Notes: generated by a model from the sequence alone, not told the origin. A DNA stretch of 40,252 nt from Pleomorphomonas carboxyditropha (GCF_002770725.1 NZ_NQVN01000032.1:1-40252), one strand, 5' to 3'; counted from the first letter of the stretch, positions 1-11,806 are shown. Numbers and translations: made by a program.

Positions 1-1
1 C

Positions 2-97
2 ATGCACCAATACAACCACTGTCCACGAAAGATCCTTGGCTACAGGACCCCAGCCGAGGTATTCGAAGACTTCCTCACTGTTGCGCTTCAAACGTGA
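2..97 (+). pseudogene. C-terminal end of an IS30-family transposase (cut by window edge)
   Basis: The first 31 codons in this frame read MHQYNHCPRKILGYRTPAEV followed by FEDFLTVALQT and a TGA stop. The NxCPRKxLGYRTPAEVF pattern is the characteristic C-terminus of IS30-family DDE transposases. The rest of the gene lies left of the window, so whether it is intact cannot be judged. About six bases after the stop the DNA becomes an arm of the local interspersed hairpin repeat. No clear right-end inverted repeat of an IS30 element is visible, so a decayed or truncated copy is likely. Confidence 0.75.
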
Positions 98-103
98 ATC
101 CAT

Positions 104-225
104 CCTCCGCCTTCGCGCAGGATGACACTCTATGGGAAGGGGGGCAAGGATGGAGGGCGATACGCTATCCGGCTGTTTCCTATATATAAATCTGTCATCC
201 TATGCGAAGGCATAGGACCTCGGGC
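104..225. repeat. Interspersed paired-hairpin element, copy A (degenerate left arm)
   Basis: The right arm at 193-225 reads TGTCATCC, then a hairpin CCTATGC-GAAG-GCATAGG, then ACCTCGGGC. The left arm at 104-127 is a degraded inverted version ending in GGATGACA. Between them lies the typical AT-rich TTTCCTATATATAA centre. The same family recurs at 16275-16370, 27290-27396, 31768-31799, 32025-32159, 32238-32269 and 37244-37358. Confidence 0.8.
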
Positions 226-318
226 AGGAGAGAACGAGCGGCGGATATAGGTCTCCAACCAAACTGGAGCTCTGCCTTGCATCGTCGAGTTTCAGGCCAC
301 CCCTCTCCCTGGTCCCTT

Positions 319-426
319 TCCCACAAGGGGCGAGGGGACGATGGGAGTTGCCGACCCATTTCCCGGTCAAGCCGAGCCTTCCAGTAAGGGGTAGACCCGA
401 ACCGCGTCCCCTCGCCCCTTGTGGGA
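319..426. repeat. 21-bp perfect inverted repeat around a 66-nt centre
   Basis: TCCCACAAGGGGCGAGGGGA plus C at 319-339 is repeated in exact inverse orientation at 406-426. The arms resemble the CCCCTTGTGGGAGAGG motif often seen between genes in rhizobia. No coding sequence is supported here. The region 226-599 otherwise shows no gene. It holds the upstream region of carB. Confidence 0.7.
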
Positions 427-599
427 GAGGAGGACATTGCAAATCTGCCTAACAAAGCCGCCAATTGAAAGCGGAGCGGGGTTTGCGGCCGCGCGCTTTT
501 CATCTATAAGCCCGGCAACGGTCCGAACGACGATCACCCTTCTTGCTGCCCGCCCCGGTCGGTGCCCCGCGCACCGGCCGCGTTTACACGCGAGTGAAG

Positions 600-4094
<3,495 letters not shown>

Positions 4095-4116
4095 GACGGA
4101 ATTGGCGTGTCGCCAG

Positions 4117-4140
4117 GGCATCCGCCCGAAAAGCGGATGC
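4117..4140 (+). terminator. Hairpin after carB, possible termination or 3' end structure
   Basis: GGCATCCGC and GCGGATGCC pair perfectly over nine bases around a CCGAAA-type loop, 22 nt after the carB stop. There is no U-run after it, so it is not a classical intrinsic terminator. Its CATCCGCCCGAAAAG core matches the repeat family at 18310-18450 and 20535-20765. Confidence 0.4.
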
Positions 4141-4167
4141 CTGAGGGCGGCATGCCCGTGTCACAGA

Positions 4168-4258
4168 GCCGCCGGCTGGGTTCCGGGAGGGGCTTGACCC
4201 CGGCGGCGCAGGAAACATCGCGGCCCGGTGCCTTTGGCGCCGGGCGCTGTGATTTTTT
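4168..4258 (+). promoter_or_regulatory. Structured greA leader with terminator-like hairpin
   Basis: Two stems precede greA. The first pairs GCCGCCGG (4168-4175) with CCGGCGGC (4200-4207). The second pairs GCCCGGTGCC (4223-4232) with GGCGCCGGGC (4236-4245) around a TTT loop, with one U·G pair. Six T residues follow at 4253-4258, and the greA ATG is only 17 nt further. This resembles a leader terminator or attenuator. The U-run is separated from the stem by seven bases, so termination efficiency is uncertain. Confidence 0.45.
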
Positions 4259-4275
4259 GAAAGGCCTTGAGACCG

Positions 4276-4749
4276 ATGGACAAGATCCCGATGACCGCCG
4301 GCGGGCACGCCGCTCTCGAGAGCGAGTTGCAGCGGCGCAAATCCGAGGAACGGCCTCGCATCATCGCGGCGATCGCCGAAGCGCGCGCCCATGGCGACCT
4401 CTCCGAAAACGCCGAATATCACGCCGCCAAGGAGCAGCAGAGCCACAACGAGGGCCGCATCTCCGAGCTGGAGGACATGCTGTCGCGCGCCGAGATCATC
4501 GACGTCGCCAAGCTCACCGGCACGACGGTGAAGTTCGGCGCCACGGTGAAGCTGGTCGACGAGGACACCGAGGAGGAGAAGACCTATCAGATCGTCGGCG
4601 ACGCCGAGGCGGACGTCAAGGGCGGCCGCATCTCCATCTCCTCGCCGATCGCCCGCGCCCTGATCGGCAAGTCGGTGGGCGATTCGGTGGAAGTCACCGC
4701 CCCCGGCGGCGCCCGCGGCTACGAGATCCTCGACGTGGTGTTCAGGTGA
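4276..4749 (+). CDS. greA: Transcription elongation factor GreA
   Basis: GreA enters the RNA polymerase secondary channel and stimulates transcript cleavage in backtracked complexes. The 157-residue protein has the normal length. The N-terminal coiled coil carries the tip motif [14 protein letters not shown], with conserved acidic residues D41 and E44. The C-terminal FKBP-like domain contains [16 protein letters not shown] and ends with [16 protein letters not shown] at 4276 ([10 protein letters not shown]) matches family starts. An in-frame TTG at 4267 would add three residues without support. GAAAGG at 4259-4264 is a candidate ribosome binding site. The gene follows carB and is followed after seven bases by a glycosyltransferase frame. 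Confidence 0.96.
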   Translation: MDKIPMTAGGHAALESELQRRKSEERPRIIAAIAEARAHGDLSENAEYHAAKEQQSHNEGRISELEDMLSRAEIIDVAKLTGTTVKFGATVKLVDEDTEEEKTYQIVGDAEADVKGGRISISSPIARALIGKSVGDSVEVTAPGGARGYEILDVVFR

Positions 4750-4756
4750 GAGGAGC

Positions 4757-5899
4757 GTGGCGTCGCGGCAGCCGCGCGACGCCGCCGTTTCCGGGTTCGT
4801 GACGAGACATCGATTGAAAATTGCCGTCATCCTGCCCCGCAGAACGCACTTCGGCCCGGACAAGGCCACCGCGATCGACCTTTGCGCCTACGACTTCGTC
4901 CGCTTTTCCCGCTACCGTGACGAGACCGTCGTCGTCGGCGAGGCCCTCGACCGGCCGTTTGCCGGCGTCCGCTTCGTCGGCGTGCCGCGCCGGCCCGGCC
5001 AGAGCCAGGCATCCTTCTCCGATGCGCTAGCCGCTACTGCTGCGGCCGAGCGGCCCGACGTGGTGGTGGTCCACCAGCACATCCCCTCGGCCCGCCGCAT
5101 CGCCGGCCGCTTCCGCGACCGGCCGGTGCTGCTGCACCGCCACAACAATCCCAAGAAGCCGCAAGGCTGGCTCGGCCGCTGGCTGGAGGCGCGGAAATAC
5201 GCGCCCTTTGCCGCCATCGTCCTGATCAGCGCCTTCACCCGCGACCGCCTCGTCGCCCTCTTCCCGCGCCTCGCAGGCAAGGCCTACGTGGTGCACAACG
5301 GCCTCGACCTCGCCGAGTGGCCGGCCGCCGACGCCAAGCGCCGGGACATCCTGTTCGTCGGCCGGGCCGTGCCGGAAAAGGGCGTGCTGGAGGCGGCGCG
5401 CGCCGCCGTATCGGCCCTTGGAAATAATCCCGACTGGCGCGTCCGCTTCATCCTGAGCGGTCTCGACGGCAACGCCGCCTATGCGGCCGAAGTCGCCGAA
5501 GCGCTGCGGCCGCTCGGGGAACGAGCCGAGATCCTCCGCGACCTGCCGCACGCGGCCGTGCGCGAGGCGTTCCGCGAGGCCGCCATCGCGCTGGTGCCGT
5601 CGCGCTTCGAGGAGCCGTTCGGCCGCACCGCCATCGAGGCGATGGCCGGCGGCGCGGCGCTGATATGCTCGCTGCGCGGCGGCCTCAGGGAGATCGCCGA
5701 GGGCGTGTCGCTCGCAATCGACCCGGACGACCCCGCCTCCATCGCCGAAGCGATCGCCCGCCTGATCGGCGACGCGGCGCTGCGTCGCCGCCTTGCCGAC
5801 GACGGCCGGAAAAGAGTGGAGACCGCCTTTGCCATCGAACGGTCGGCTGCCCGGCTCGATGACATTTATGATAGCGTCCACAAAGGGACGGGGGCTTGA
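4757..5899 (+). CDS. GT4-type glycosyltransferase
   Basis: A retaining GT-B glycosyltransferase probably adds a sugar to LPS core or another surface glycan at the inner membrane. The N-terminal domain begins with LKIAVILPRR. The nucleotide-sugar domain has the GT4 signatures DILFVGRAVPEKGV and FEEPFGRTAIEAMAGGAALI, including the E(x7)E pattern. Up to 380 residues are read. The start is uncertain: GTG at 4757 (with AGGAG too close upstream), GTG at 4799 and TTG at 4814 are all in frame. The last two leave a protein beginning just before the first beta strand and are biologically attractive. A GT2 gene follows four bases after the stop, so the two are probably co-transcribed. Confidence 0.87.
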   Translation: MASRQPRDAAVSGFVTRHRLKIAVILPRRTHFGPDKATAIDLCAYDFVRFSRYRDETVVVGEALDRPFAGVRFVGVPRRPGQSQASFSDALAATAAAERPDVVVVHQHIPSARRIAGRFRDRPVLLHRHNNPKKPQGWLGRWLEARKYAPFAAIVLISAFTRDRLVALFPRLAGKAYVVHNGLDLAEWPAADAKRRDILFVGRAVPEKGVLEAARAAVSALGNNPDWRVRFILSGLDGNAAYAAEVAEALRPLGERAEILRDLPHAAVREAFREAAIALVPSRFEEPFGRTAIEAMAGGAALICSLRGGLREIAEGVSLAIDPDDPASIAEAIARLIGDAALRRRLADDGRKRVETAFAIERSAARLDDIYDSVHKGTGA

Positions 5900-5903
5900 G
5901 AGG

Positions 5904-6857
5904 ATGAGCGACAAGGCGACGCGGATCGGCATCATGATCTGCACGGCAAAGCGGCCGCGCATGCTCGAGGACTGCGTCGACTCGCTGCTCGCCCAGCAAC
6001 TGGCCGGGGATTGGCAGGTCGAGGTCTGCATCGTCGAGAACGACGCGGCGCCCACCTCGCGCGGCGTCGTCGAGGCCGTGCCGGCCGCCTCGCCGGTCAA
6101 GGTGCGCTATTATCAGGAGCCGCGCCGCGGCATTCCCTTCGCCCGCAACAAGACGCTCGAGGTCGGCCTTGCCAACGGCTACGACTGGATCGTGCTGATC
6201 GACGACGACGAGCGCGCCGACCCGACCTGGCTCGCTTGCCTGATGCGGACGGCCATCGAGCACGGCGCCGACGTGGTGTCCGGCCCGGTGCGCCGCAGCT
6301 ACGAGGCGCCGCCGCCCCGGTGGTGGAAGCTCTTGAAGCCGATCGTCGGCCCTGATGGCATGACGCTCGACGAGGCGCCGACCAACAACACGCTCCTGAG
6401 CGCCAGATTGATCCGGCCCGACGGCGCCAATCTGCGCTTTGCCGAGGCGCTGACCTTCGGCTACGAGGACATCGACTTCTTCTCCCGCGCCCACAAGCTC
6501 GGCTACCGCATCGTCTGGTCGCCCGACGCCTTCGTCGAGGAGACCATCCCGGCGAGCCGGGTGCAGCCGGAGCGGCTGATCGCCCGCGTGCAGTCGACCG
6601 CCGCCGCCCAGGTGCTCGCCGCCAGGCTCCGCCGCGGCGCCGCGCGCACCTTCGCGACCTTCGCCCCCAAGGGCATCCGCCGGCTGATCGGCGGCGCGCT
6701 TCAGTGCGCCCTGTTCTGGCCGGGCAAGCGCCTGGGTTCGGAGAAGGCGACCGACAGCTATTATCGCGGCCGGCTCCGGCTGGCGCGCGGCCTCGGCATC
6801 TTCCGGGGTCTCTTCGCGATCCTTCCCAACTATTACAGCACCGTGGATGGCAACTGA
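5904..6857 (+). CDS. GT2-type glycosyltransferase
   Basis: An inverting GT-A family 2 enzyme of 317 residues. It begins IGIMICTAKRPRMLEDCVDSL, has the family spacing IVENDAAP in place of the usual D(N/S) turn, and has the metal-binding motif LIDDDERADPTW. The segment GYEDIDFFSRAHKLGYRIVW supplies the expected ED acid pair of this fold. ATG at 5904 is preceded by GAGAGG and comes four bases after the previous stop. The gene overlaps the next glycosyltransferase start by one base (TGATG), so translation coupling is likely. Acceptor and donor sugars cannot be read from the sequence. Confidence 0.9.
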   Translation: MSDKATRIGIMICTAKRPRMLEDCVDSLLAQQLAGDWQVEVCIVENDAAPTSRGVVEAVPAASPVKVRYYQEPRRGIPFARNKTLEVGLANGYDWIVLIDDDERADPTWLACLMRTAIEHGADVVSGPVRRSYEAPPPRWWKLLKPIVGPDGMTLDEAPTNNTLLSARLIRPDGANLRFAEALTFGYEDIDFFSRAHKLGYRIVWSPDAFVEETIPASRVQPERLIARVQSTAAAQVLAARLRRGAARTFATFAPKGIRRLIGGALQCALFWPGKRLGSEKATDSYYRGRLRLARGLGIFRGLFAILPNYYSTVDGN

Positions 6858-7915
6858 TGGTTCCTGAAGGCGAAGCGTTGCGGGTGGTACACGTCCACCT
6901 CGGCATCAAGGGCGGCGCCGAGCGCTTTTTCGTCAGCCTCGTCAACGCGCTGGCCGAGCGCGGCGTCGAGCAGAAGGCGCTGTTGTTTCCCGACCGCGTC
7001 TGGAAGAAGGACATCGAGGCGGTCTGCGGCATCGAGGAAATGCGCTTCAGCCGCTCGCACATCGCCCGCTTCTTCACCAACCGGCGGATCGCCGGCATCA
7101 ACCGCGCCTTCCGCCCGCACGCCATGATGTCGTGGATGCCGCAGGCGACGCGCTGGATCCCCAAAGATCCCAATATCCTGACCGCCGCCCGCCTCGGCGA
7201 CTATCCCGAGCGGCTCGACTATTTCGTCAACTGCGACTACCTCGTCTGCAACACGCCGGACATCGCCCGCGCCGCCGCCGGCATCGGCTGGGACATCAAC
7301 CGCACCCGCGTCATCTCCAACTTCACCGACGTCGGGAAGGTGCCGCCGATCGACCGCGCCGAGCTCGACACGCCGCAGGACGCCTTCGTCATCTTGGGCA
7401 TGGGCCGCTTCGTCGACCGCAAGGGCTTCGACACGCTGATCCGGGCGGTGGCGCCGCTTGAGGGCGCCATCCTCTGGCTGGTCGGCGAAGGCCCGGAAGA
7501 GCCCATGCTGCGCCAGCTCGCCACCGATCTCGGCTGCGCCGACCGCGTGCGCTTCCTCGGCTGGAGCATGGACCCCGGCCCCTACCTCGCCGCCGCCGAC
7601 GCGCTCTCGATCCCCTCGCGCCACGAGCCGCTCGGCAACGTCGTGCTGGAAGCCTGGGCCGCCGGCAAGCCGGTGGTTGCCACGGCGAGCGAAGGCCCGA
7701 GCTGGCTGATCGAAAACAACGTCAACGGCCTCCTCGCCCCCATCGACGACCACACCGCCGTCTCCACCGCCCTCGCCCGCCTGCTCGCCGACCCAAGCCT
7801 TGGGGCGCGCCTTGTCGAAGCGGCTAGCGTCAAGCTGGAAAAAAGCCATTCCCGCAAGGCCATCGCCGATGCGTATGTGAGGTTTTTGTCGGAGGGGAGA
7901 GGGGAGCGGGGGTAA
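6857..7915 (+). CDS. GT4-type glycosyltransferase
   Basis: A 352-residue GT-B enzyme. The N-terminal acceptor domain opens LRVVHVHLGIKGGAERFFVSL, with the GGAER turn typical of GT4 enzymes. The donor domain contains VILGMGRFVDRKGFDTLIRA, LWLVGEGPEE, PSRHEPLGNVVLEAWAAGKPVVAT and the expected catalytic acid pair in that last motif. The ATG overlaps the stop of the preceding GT2 gene. The region downstream (7916-8022) switches abruptly to AT-rich DNA, so this gene ends a GC-rich three-gene transferase operon. It probably acts in core or capsule glycan assembly. Specificity is unknown. Confidence 0.92.
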   Translation: MVPEGEALRVVHVHLGIKGGAERFFVSLVNALAERGVEQKALLFPDRVWKKDIEAVCGIEEMRFSRSHIARFFTNRRIAGINRAFRPHAMMSWMPQATRWIPKDPNILTAARLGDYPERLDYFVNCDYLVCNTPDIARAAAGIGWDINRTRVISNFTDVGKVPPIDRAELDTPQDAFVILGMGRFVDRKGFDTLIRAVAPLEGAILWLVGEGPEEPMLRQLATDLGCADRVRFLGWSMDPGPYLAAADALSIPSRHEPLGNVVLEAWAAGKPVVATASEGPSWLIENNVNGLLAPIDDHTAVSTALARLLADPSLGARLVEAASVKLEKSHSRKAIADAYVRFLSEGRGERG

Positions 7916-8022
7916 TCCCGCCCGACAATACGGGTCTGGACTTCCGGAGACCTTCATAATCAGAGCAGATATGCCCGTACCCGTTCAGGATCTACAATTG
8001 GGTAGCCTTTCATAAAATACAA

Positions 8023-9132
8023 ATGGAGAACAAACACGTGAAATTAGCAAAAAAAAGTGCAGTTATTAACAAAAAAATCAGACGATTTCTGTCACATAAG
8101 ATGGATACTATCGTAGAGAACGACATTAAGAACTTAAGATTTTATCAATTCAAAAAGACAACCGCAGATTTTTTTTATAAAATTTATAAAAAGACCGATA
8201 TAAAGATAGAAGATACGCCCCATTACGTCTTCGCTGTTGCGTTGCGCGATAAACGCGGAGTGGAGGAAGCAGAACAGTTCTATCGGGCCTACCTTGAAGC
8301 AAGCTGGGGACGGAATGAACCCGCAGGAAAGTACGATGAGAGAATTTCTGGCTTCAAGGCTCATTTCGTTGCGTGTGAAAATAATAAAAATATGCCTCGG
8401 CCTGTTCTGACTCCGTTGATTTCGTCAGAACCAATGTTCGTGGTGGATGGAAATCATCGGTTGGCAATTTGGGCTGCCTTGGGAAAAAAAGCAAAAGTTG
8501 AAATTCTCCCACCTGATCTTGCGATGTTGATTTTTTCTAAAGCACCAGAGTTTTACGGGAGCGGCTTTAGAGATATGCCCTATCAGAGCGTTTTTTTATC
8601 AGGCGAAAAAGTTGTGTCCGGCCGGAGAGACGACGCCTTAGAACGACTCAAAATTATTCCACCTGAAGTTATCAGAGATCAACGTATATTGGATGTTGCC
8701 AGTAATGTGGGAATGAGCTCCCTTCTTGCTCACCATCTTGGTGCAAATAGCTGTCTCGGCCTGGAGCTTTCGCAAAAGATGGTCGATTTGTCTACGCGAT
8801 TTTCCATGTTTGACGGGAGATTTCCGGACGTAATATTCCGCAGATTCAACATAGATGTTGATAAACTTGACGATGATATTATATATGACACCGCATTTAT
8901 GTTTTCTGTTTACAATCACCTTAAGGAGCCCGGAAATCTCTCCACCATCGCGATAAACAATGTTGCAAAGTGGGTTGTTTTCGAGGGGCATCCACAAACA
9001 GAAGAGAAAGACTATGCCAGCTTCTTCAAGTCCGGCCTATTTTCAGATGTGAAACTTCTCGGTTTTCTTTCCGAGTCGGTATTCAATACAACAAAAAATA
9101 GACCATTGTGGTTATGCCAGAAAACTATTTAG
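8023..9132 (+). CDS. ParB-like/SAM-methyltransferase fusion protein of unknown role
   Basis: This 369-residue protein has two recognisable parts. Around residues 138-160, MFVVDGNHRLAIWAALGKKA matches the DGNHRLxA core of ParB/sulfiredoxin-like domains. From about 220, RILDVASNVGMSSLLAHHL is a class I methyltransferase motif I, followed by LGLELS with an acid at the end of strand 2. The N-terminal 60 residues are strongly basic. The gene is far more AT-rich than its flanks and uses A/T-ending codons, which suggests transfer. ATG 8023 is one start. GTG at 8038, preceded by GGAGA nine bases upstream, is an equally good choice. A pyruvyl transferase follows 13 bases later, so a modifying role in glycan synthesis is an inference only. 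Confidence 0.75.
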   Translation: MENKHVKLAKKSAVINKKIRRFLSHKMDTIVENDIKNLRFYQFKKTTADFFYKIYKKTDIKIEDTPHYVFAVALRDKRGVEEAEQFYRAYLEASWGRNEPAGKYDERISGFKAHFVACENNKNMPRPVLTPLISSEPMFVVDGNHRLAIWAALGKKAKVEILPPDLAMLIFSKAPEFYGSGFRDMPYQSVFLSGEKVVSGRRDDALERLKIIPPEVIRDQRILDVASNVGMSSLLAHHLGANSCLGLELSQKMVDLSTRFSMFDGRFPDVIFRRFNIDVDKLDDDIIYDTAFMFSVYNHLKEPGNLSTIAINNVAKWVVFEGHPQTEEKDYASFFKSGLFSDVKLLGFLSESVFNTTKNRPLWLCQKTI

Positions 9133-9145
9133 GAGGCTCTCCAAT

Positions 9146-9970
9146 ATGAGAAAAGTAAAAGTTTTTTCTGCCTCTGTTCGTGGAAAATTCGGAGAATCAC
9201 CGGAGAACTTCGGAGATAACCTGATGCACCATTTACTCGGCGAATTATTCGACCTTGAAGTGCAATATGTACCACCCGCAGAAGCTGAACTACTTGGTGT
9301 TGGCAGCGTATTAGACGCGTATTGGCGGCGCGTGCACCGAGATTCTGTACCTATACGGAAACGCCGCCCTTGGAGGACCCTGCATATTTGGGGGGGCGGA
9401 TTTATGACTTCGGAGTCGCGGCCAATCTGGCCTCAGCGAATAAGCTATCATGCAGTGCGAGGTCCACGATCACTCGAACGAATCCAAACGAAGAATAAAA
9501 TATTTCTGGGTGATCCCGCACTTCTTTTACCACAGATTTGGCCGGGAGCAACAGTTCTAACAAAAAAAATTCTACTCGTCCCACACTTTGTTACTTTTCA
9601 ATACTTTAATGATAAATATCTTAGTATCTTGCCAAAAGATTGGGGGATACTAAATCTTCTATCTTCACCTAGAGAAATATGCGAGAAAATATCGGGATCT
9701 GAGTTTATAATTTCTAATAGCCTACATGGACTTATCGTCGCGGATGCATATGGCGTTCCGTCTTGTCGCATTCATCCTTACGGTCCAATCAAAGGAGATG
9801 GATTTAAGTTCATTGACTACGAGGAACAAAGAGGGAAATTATTAAATGTTCCATATTATATGGAGGACATCCTAAACGGGAAGATAAATTTGAAAGATGA
9901 AGCGTTCAGTCCGTGCAGACCATCTGCATCGACTATCGAAGGTCTCATATCCTCCTTTCCTATGAAATAA
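9146..9970 (+). CDS. Polysaccharide pyruvyl transferase family protein
   Basis: Members transfer pyruvate from phosphoenolpyruvate to a sugar as a ketal (CsaB, ExoV, WcaK types). This 274-residue protein shows the family landmarks in order: NFGDNL at 21-26, HIWGGGF at about 80-86, RGPRSLERI from 105, GDPALLLPQ from 122, and SNSLHGLIVADAYGVPS from 190, which is the most diagnostic. AGGAGG precedes the ATG by several bases, and the upstream methyltransferase gene ends 13 bases before. The DNA is AT-rich like its partner and unlike the transferases on either side. It is shorter than many family members but has both ends of the fold. Confidence 0.88.
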   Translation: MRKVKVFSASVRGKFGESPENFGDNLMHHLLGELFDLEVQYVPPAEAELLGVGSVLDAYWRRVHRDSVPIRKRRPWRTLHIWGGGFMTSESRPIWPQRISYHAVRGPRSLERIQTKNKIFLGDPALLLPQIWPGATVLTKKILLVPHFVTFQYFNDKYLSILPKDWGILNLLSSPREICEKISGSEFIISNSLHGLIVADAYGVPSCRIHPYGPIKGDGFKFIDYEEQRGKLLNVPYYMEDILNGKINLKDEAFSPCRPSASTIEGLISSFPMK

Positions 9971-10125
9971 TTATTATTGACCTATGCCCCTGAAATGATC
10001 GCGATTTGAGGTAAAGCCCGTCAGTCCCGACGTAACCGACACCCACCAAATCCCGAGGGAGATTCCGGGGCTCAGGTCAACCCATCTTGCGGCGAGCCAG
10101 AAAACACGGATAGCGAACAATTTAT

Positions 10126-10860
10126 TTATGGCGCGCTTTCCCAAGTAGAAGTTGCATTCCTGATAATTTTCTGGATTCCCCGAGCCTCGCGCCACTCGAT
10201 TCCAATATCTCTGATCACCGGAGCGCTAGAGGGTGAGTATACATAATTCCGGAAGGGCTTAGCGAACCTCTCCAGTTCTATATTGACAGATGAATAGAAC
10301 TGCTTTTCCGGGTCGCGAGCCGGATCCATCAGGGATGCGGCGGCGCGCGCGAATTCGCCCCTCAAAATGGAGGGCGACGTCGTGAATTGCGGCATGGACG
10401 TATAGATAGGAAGCTTCACCCCCATCAACCTCAGGTAATTCTTCTTTTTGTGAAAGCGTCCCTTCTTTCGAAAATCCCAGTTTTCGTTTCGATGGAATGA
10501 TACTTGCTGAATGCGCCGGTCGTCGAAATGATTAAATATGTCTTGGCTTATATCGAAGTTGGCGACCCAGTCGTCTTCCAGATGAAAGACATAGTCTGCC
10601 TGCGTCGCCGACCACAGCCGCTTTACCGCCGCGCCGAAGCCCGCAGTCGCCGGCTCAAAAACAGTCGCAGCCGAAAAACGCGCGCGGACAATGGAAACGA
10701 CCGCCCGATGATCGTCTTCCGAACCGAAAATAGGATCCAGGTTCACGAAGACCCGCGCCGGCACGCAACGGGAAAAGAAATGGTCCGAAAAACTCTGGAG
10801 CGTTACGGCCAGCAGGTCCGGGCGGCGCGAAGCAACCACGCAGAGATCAAACGAAGCCAT
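10126..10860 (-). CDS. GT2-like glycosyltransferase
   Basis: A GT-A fold protein of about 244 residues, starting MASFDLCVVASRRPDLLAVTLQSF. The core motif is QADYVFHLEDDWVANF, whose EDDW is the metal-binding site. The conserved C-terminal pattern PVIRDIGIEWREARGIQKI is seen in polysaccharide-locus relatives. Met codons at 10872 and 10980 are also in frame upstream. Neither has a clear ribosome binding site, so the start is uncertain. Base composition is intermediate between the AT-rich genes to the left and the GC-rich ones to the right. It is transcribed towards the pyruvyl transferase gene, leaving a 155-nt convergent gap with no gene. Confidence 0.75.
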   Translation of the reverse strand: MASFDLCVVASRRPDLLAVTLQSFSDHFFSRCVPARVFVNLDPIFGSEDDHRAVVSIVRARFSAATVFEPATAGFGAAVKRLWSATQADYVFHLEDDWVANFDISQDIFNHFDDRRIQQVSFHRNENWDFRKKGRFHKKKNYLRLMGVKLPIYTSMPQFTTSPSILRGEFARAAASLMDPARDPEKQFYSSVNIELERFAKPFRNYVYSPSSAPVIRDIGIEWREARGIQKIIRNATSTWESAP

Positions 10861-11020
10861 TATTGCAGCCATGGATTGTAATTTGTGACGAAGCTTCCTT
10901 TTTTCTAGTTGCAAATTTATCCGCACGCAACAGACAAATGTATCTATGTACAACAGAAAAGCCTGACCCTTTTCACTCAATCAGGCTACCCTGTCGCGGT
11001 CTTTCCGGCCACGCCTCACC

Positions 11021-11806
11021 TCACCGGAGCCCCAGCCTCCGCCTCTCCTCCCACGTCATGGCGATCCTCAGCGCCCGGCCGGCGCTGAGGCTGATGGCGA
11101 TGACGAAGCCTTCGGCGCCGACGGCGAACAGGCGGCGGATGAAGTAGTTTTTCACGAAGAACCAGATGGGGTCGGCGATCAGCCGCGCAACGGAGGGGTT
11201 GCGGCCCTTCTCGGCCCAGTCGCGGGCCGAAAGTTCGCTGTAGCTGCGGATCTTGTCCCACATGTGGGCGAAGGACTTCATCGAGATATGGGCGACGTCG
11301 CCCTTGAGCGTCACCGGTCTGGTGCCGTTGCGGATCTCCACCTTGTCGTGCACGGCGCTCGACTTGAAGCCGGCCCGCCGCCGGTCGTAGAGGCGGGGCG
11401 TCACGTTGGTCGGGTTGAAGAAGCCGGGCCGAAGGCTCGGCGCCAGGCGGCTGACGTGGCGGATGCGCAGCGAATAGGCGGCGGCGCGCGCCTCCTCCGG
11501 CAGGGCGAACACCGCGCGGATCGACGCCTTCACCTCGTCGAGCAGCACCTCGTCGGCGTCGAGGTTGAGCACCCAGTCGTATTTGCAAAGGCCTTCGGCG
11601 TAGACCTTCTGCTCGCCGAAGCCGGTCCAGTCGCGGTGATGGATGCGTGTCGTGTATCGGCGGGCGATATCGAGCGTGCCGTCGGTCGAGCCGCTGTCGA
11701 CGATCACCAGGTCGTCGGTCAATCCGGCGAGGGCCTCCAGCACCAGTTCCAGCCGGTCGGCTTCGTCCTTGCAGATCACGAAGACGGACAGCGGCAGCGG
11801 CGACAT
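11021..11806 (-). CDS. GT2 glycosyltransferase, WaaE/KdtX-like LPS core type
   Basis: A 261-residue family 2 enzyme. It opens LSVFVICKDEADRLELVL, then VDSGSTDGTLDIA at residues 36-48 and WVLNLDADEVL at 78-88, which are the nucleotide and metal sites. The VHDKVEI and SFAHMWDKIRSYSELSARDWAEKG stretches are typical of WaaE/KdtX-like enzymes that add a hexose to the inner LPS core. The C-terminus has a hydrophobic amphipathic segment FVIAISLSAGRALRIA. GAGGGAA lies about six bases before the ATG at 11806, which decides against the longer upstream reading. It is divergent from a GT4 gene across 153 nt. Confidence 0.9.
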   Translation of the reverse strand: MSPLPLSVFVICKDEADRLELVLEALAGLTDDLVIVDSGSTDGTLDIARRYTTRIHHRDWTGFGEQKVYAEGLCKYDWVLNLDADEVLLDEVKASIRAVFALPEEARAAAYSLRIRHVSRLAPSLRPGFFNPTNVTPRLYDRRRAGFKSSAVHDKVEIRNGTRPVTLKGDVAHISMKSFAHMWDKIRSYSELSARDWAEKGRNPSVARLIADPIWFFVKNYFIRRLFAVGAEGFVIAISLSAGRALRIAMTWEERRRLGLR

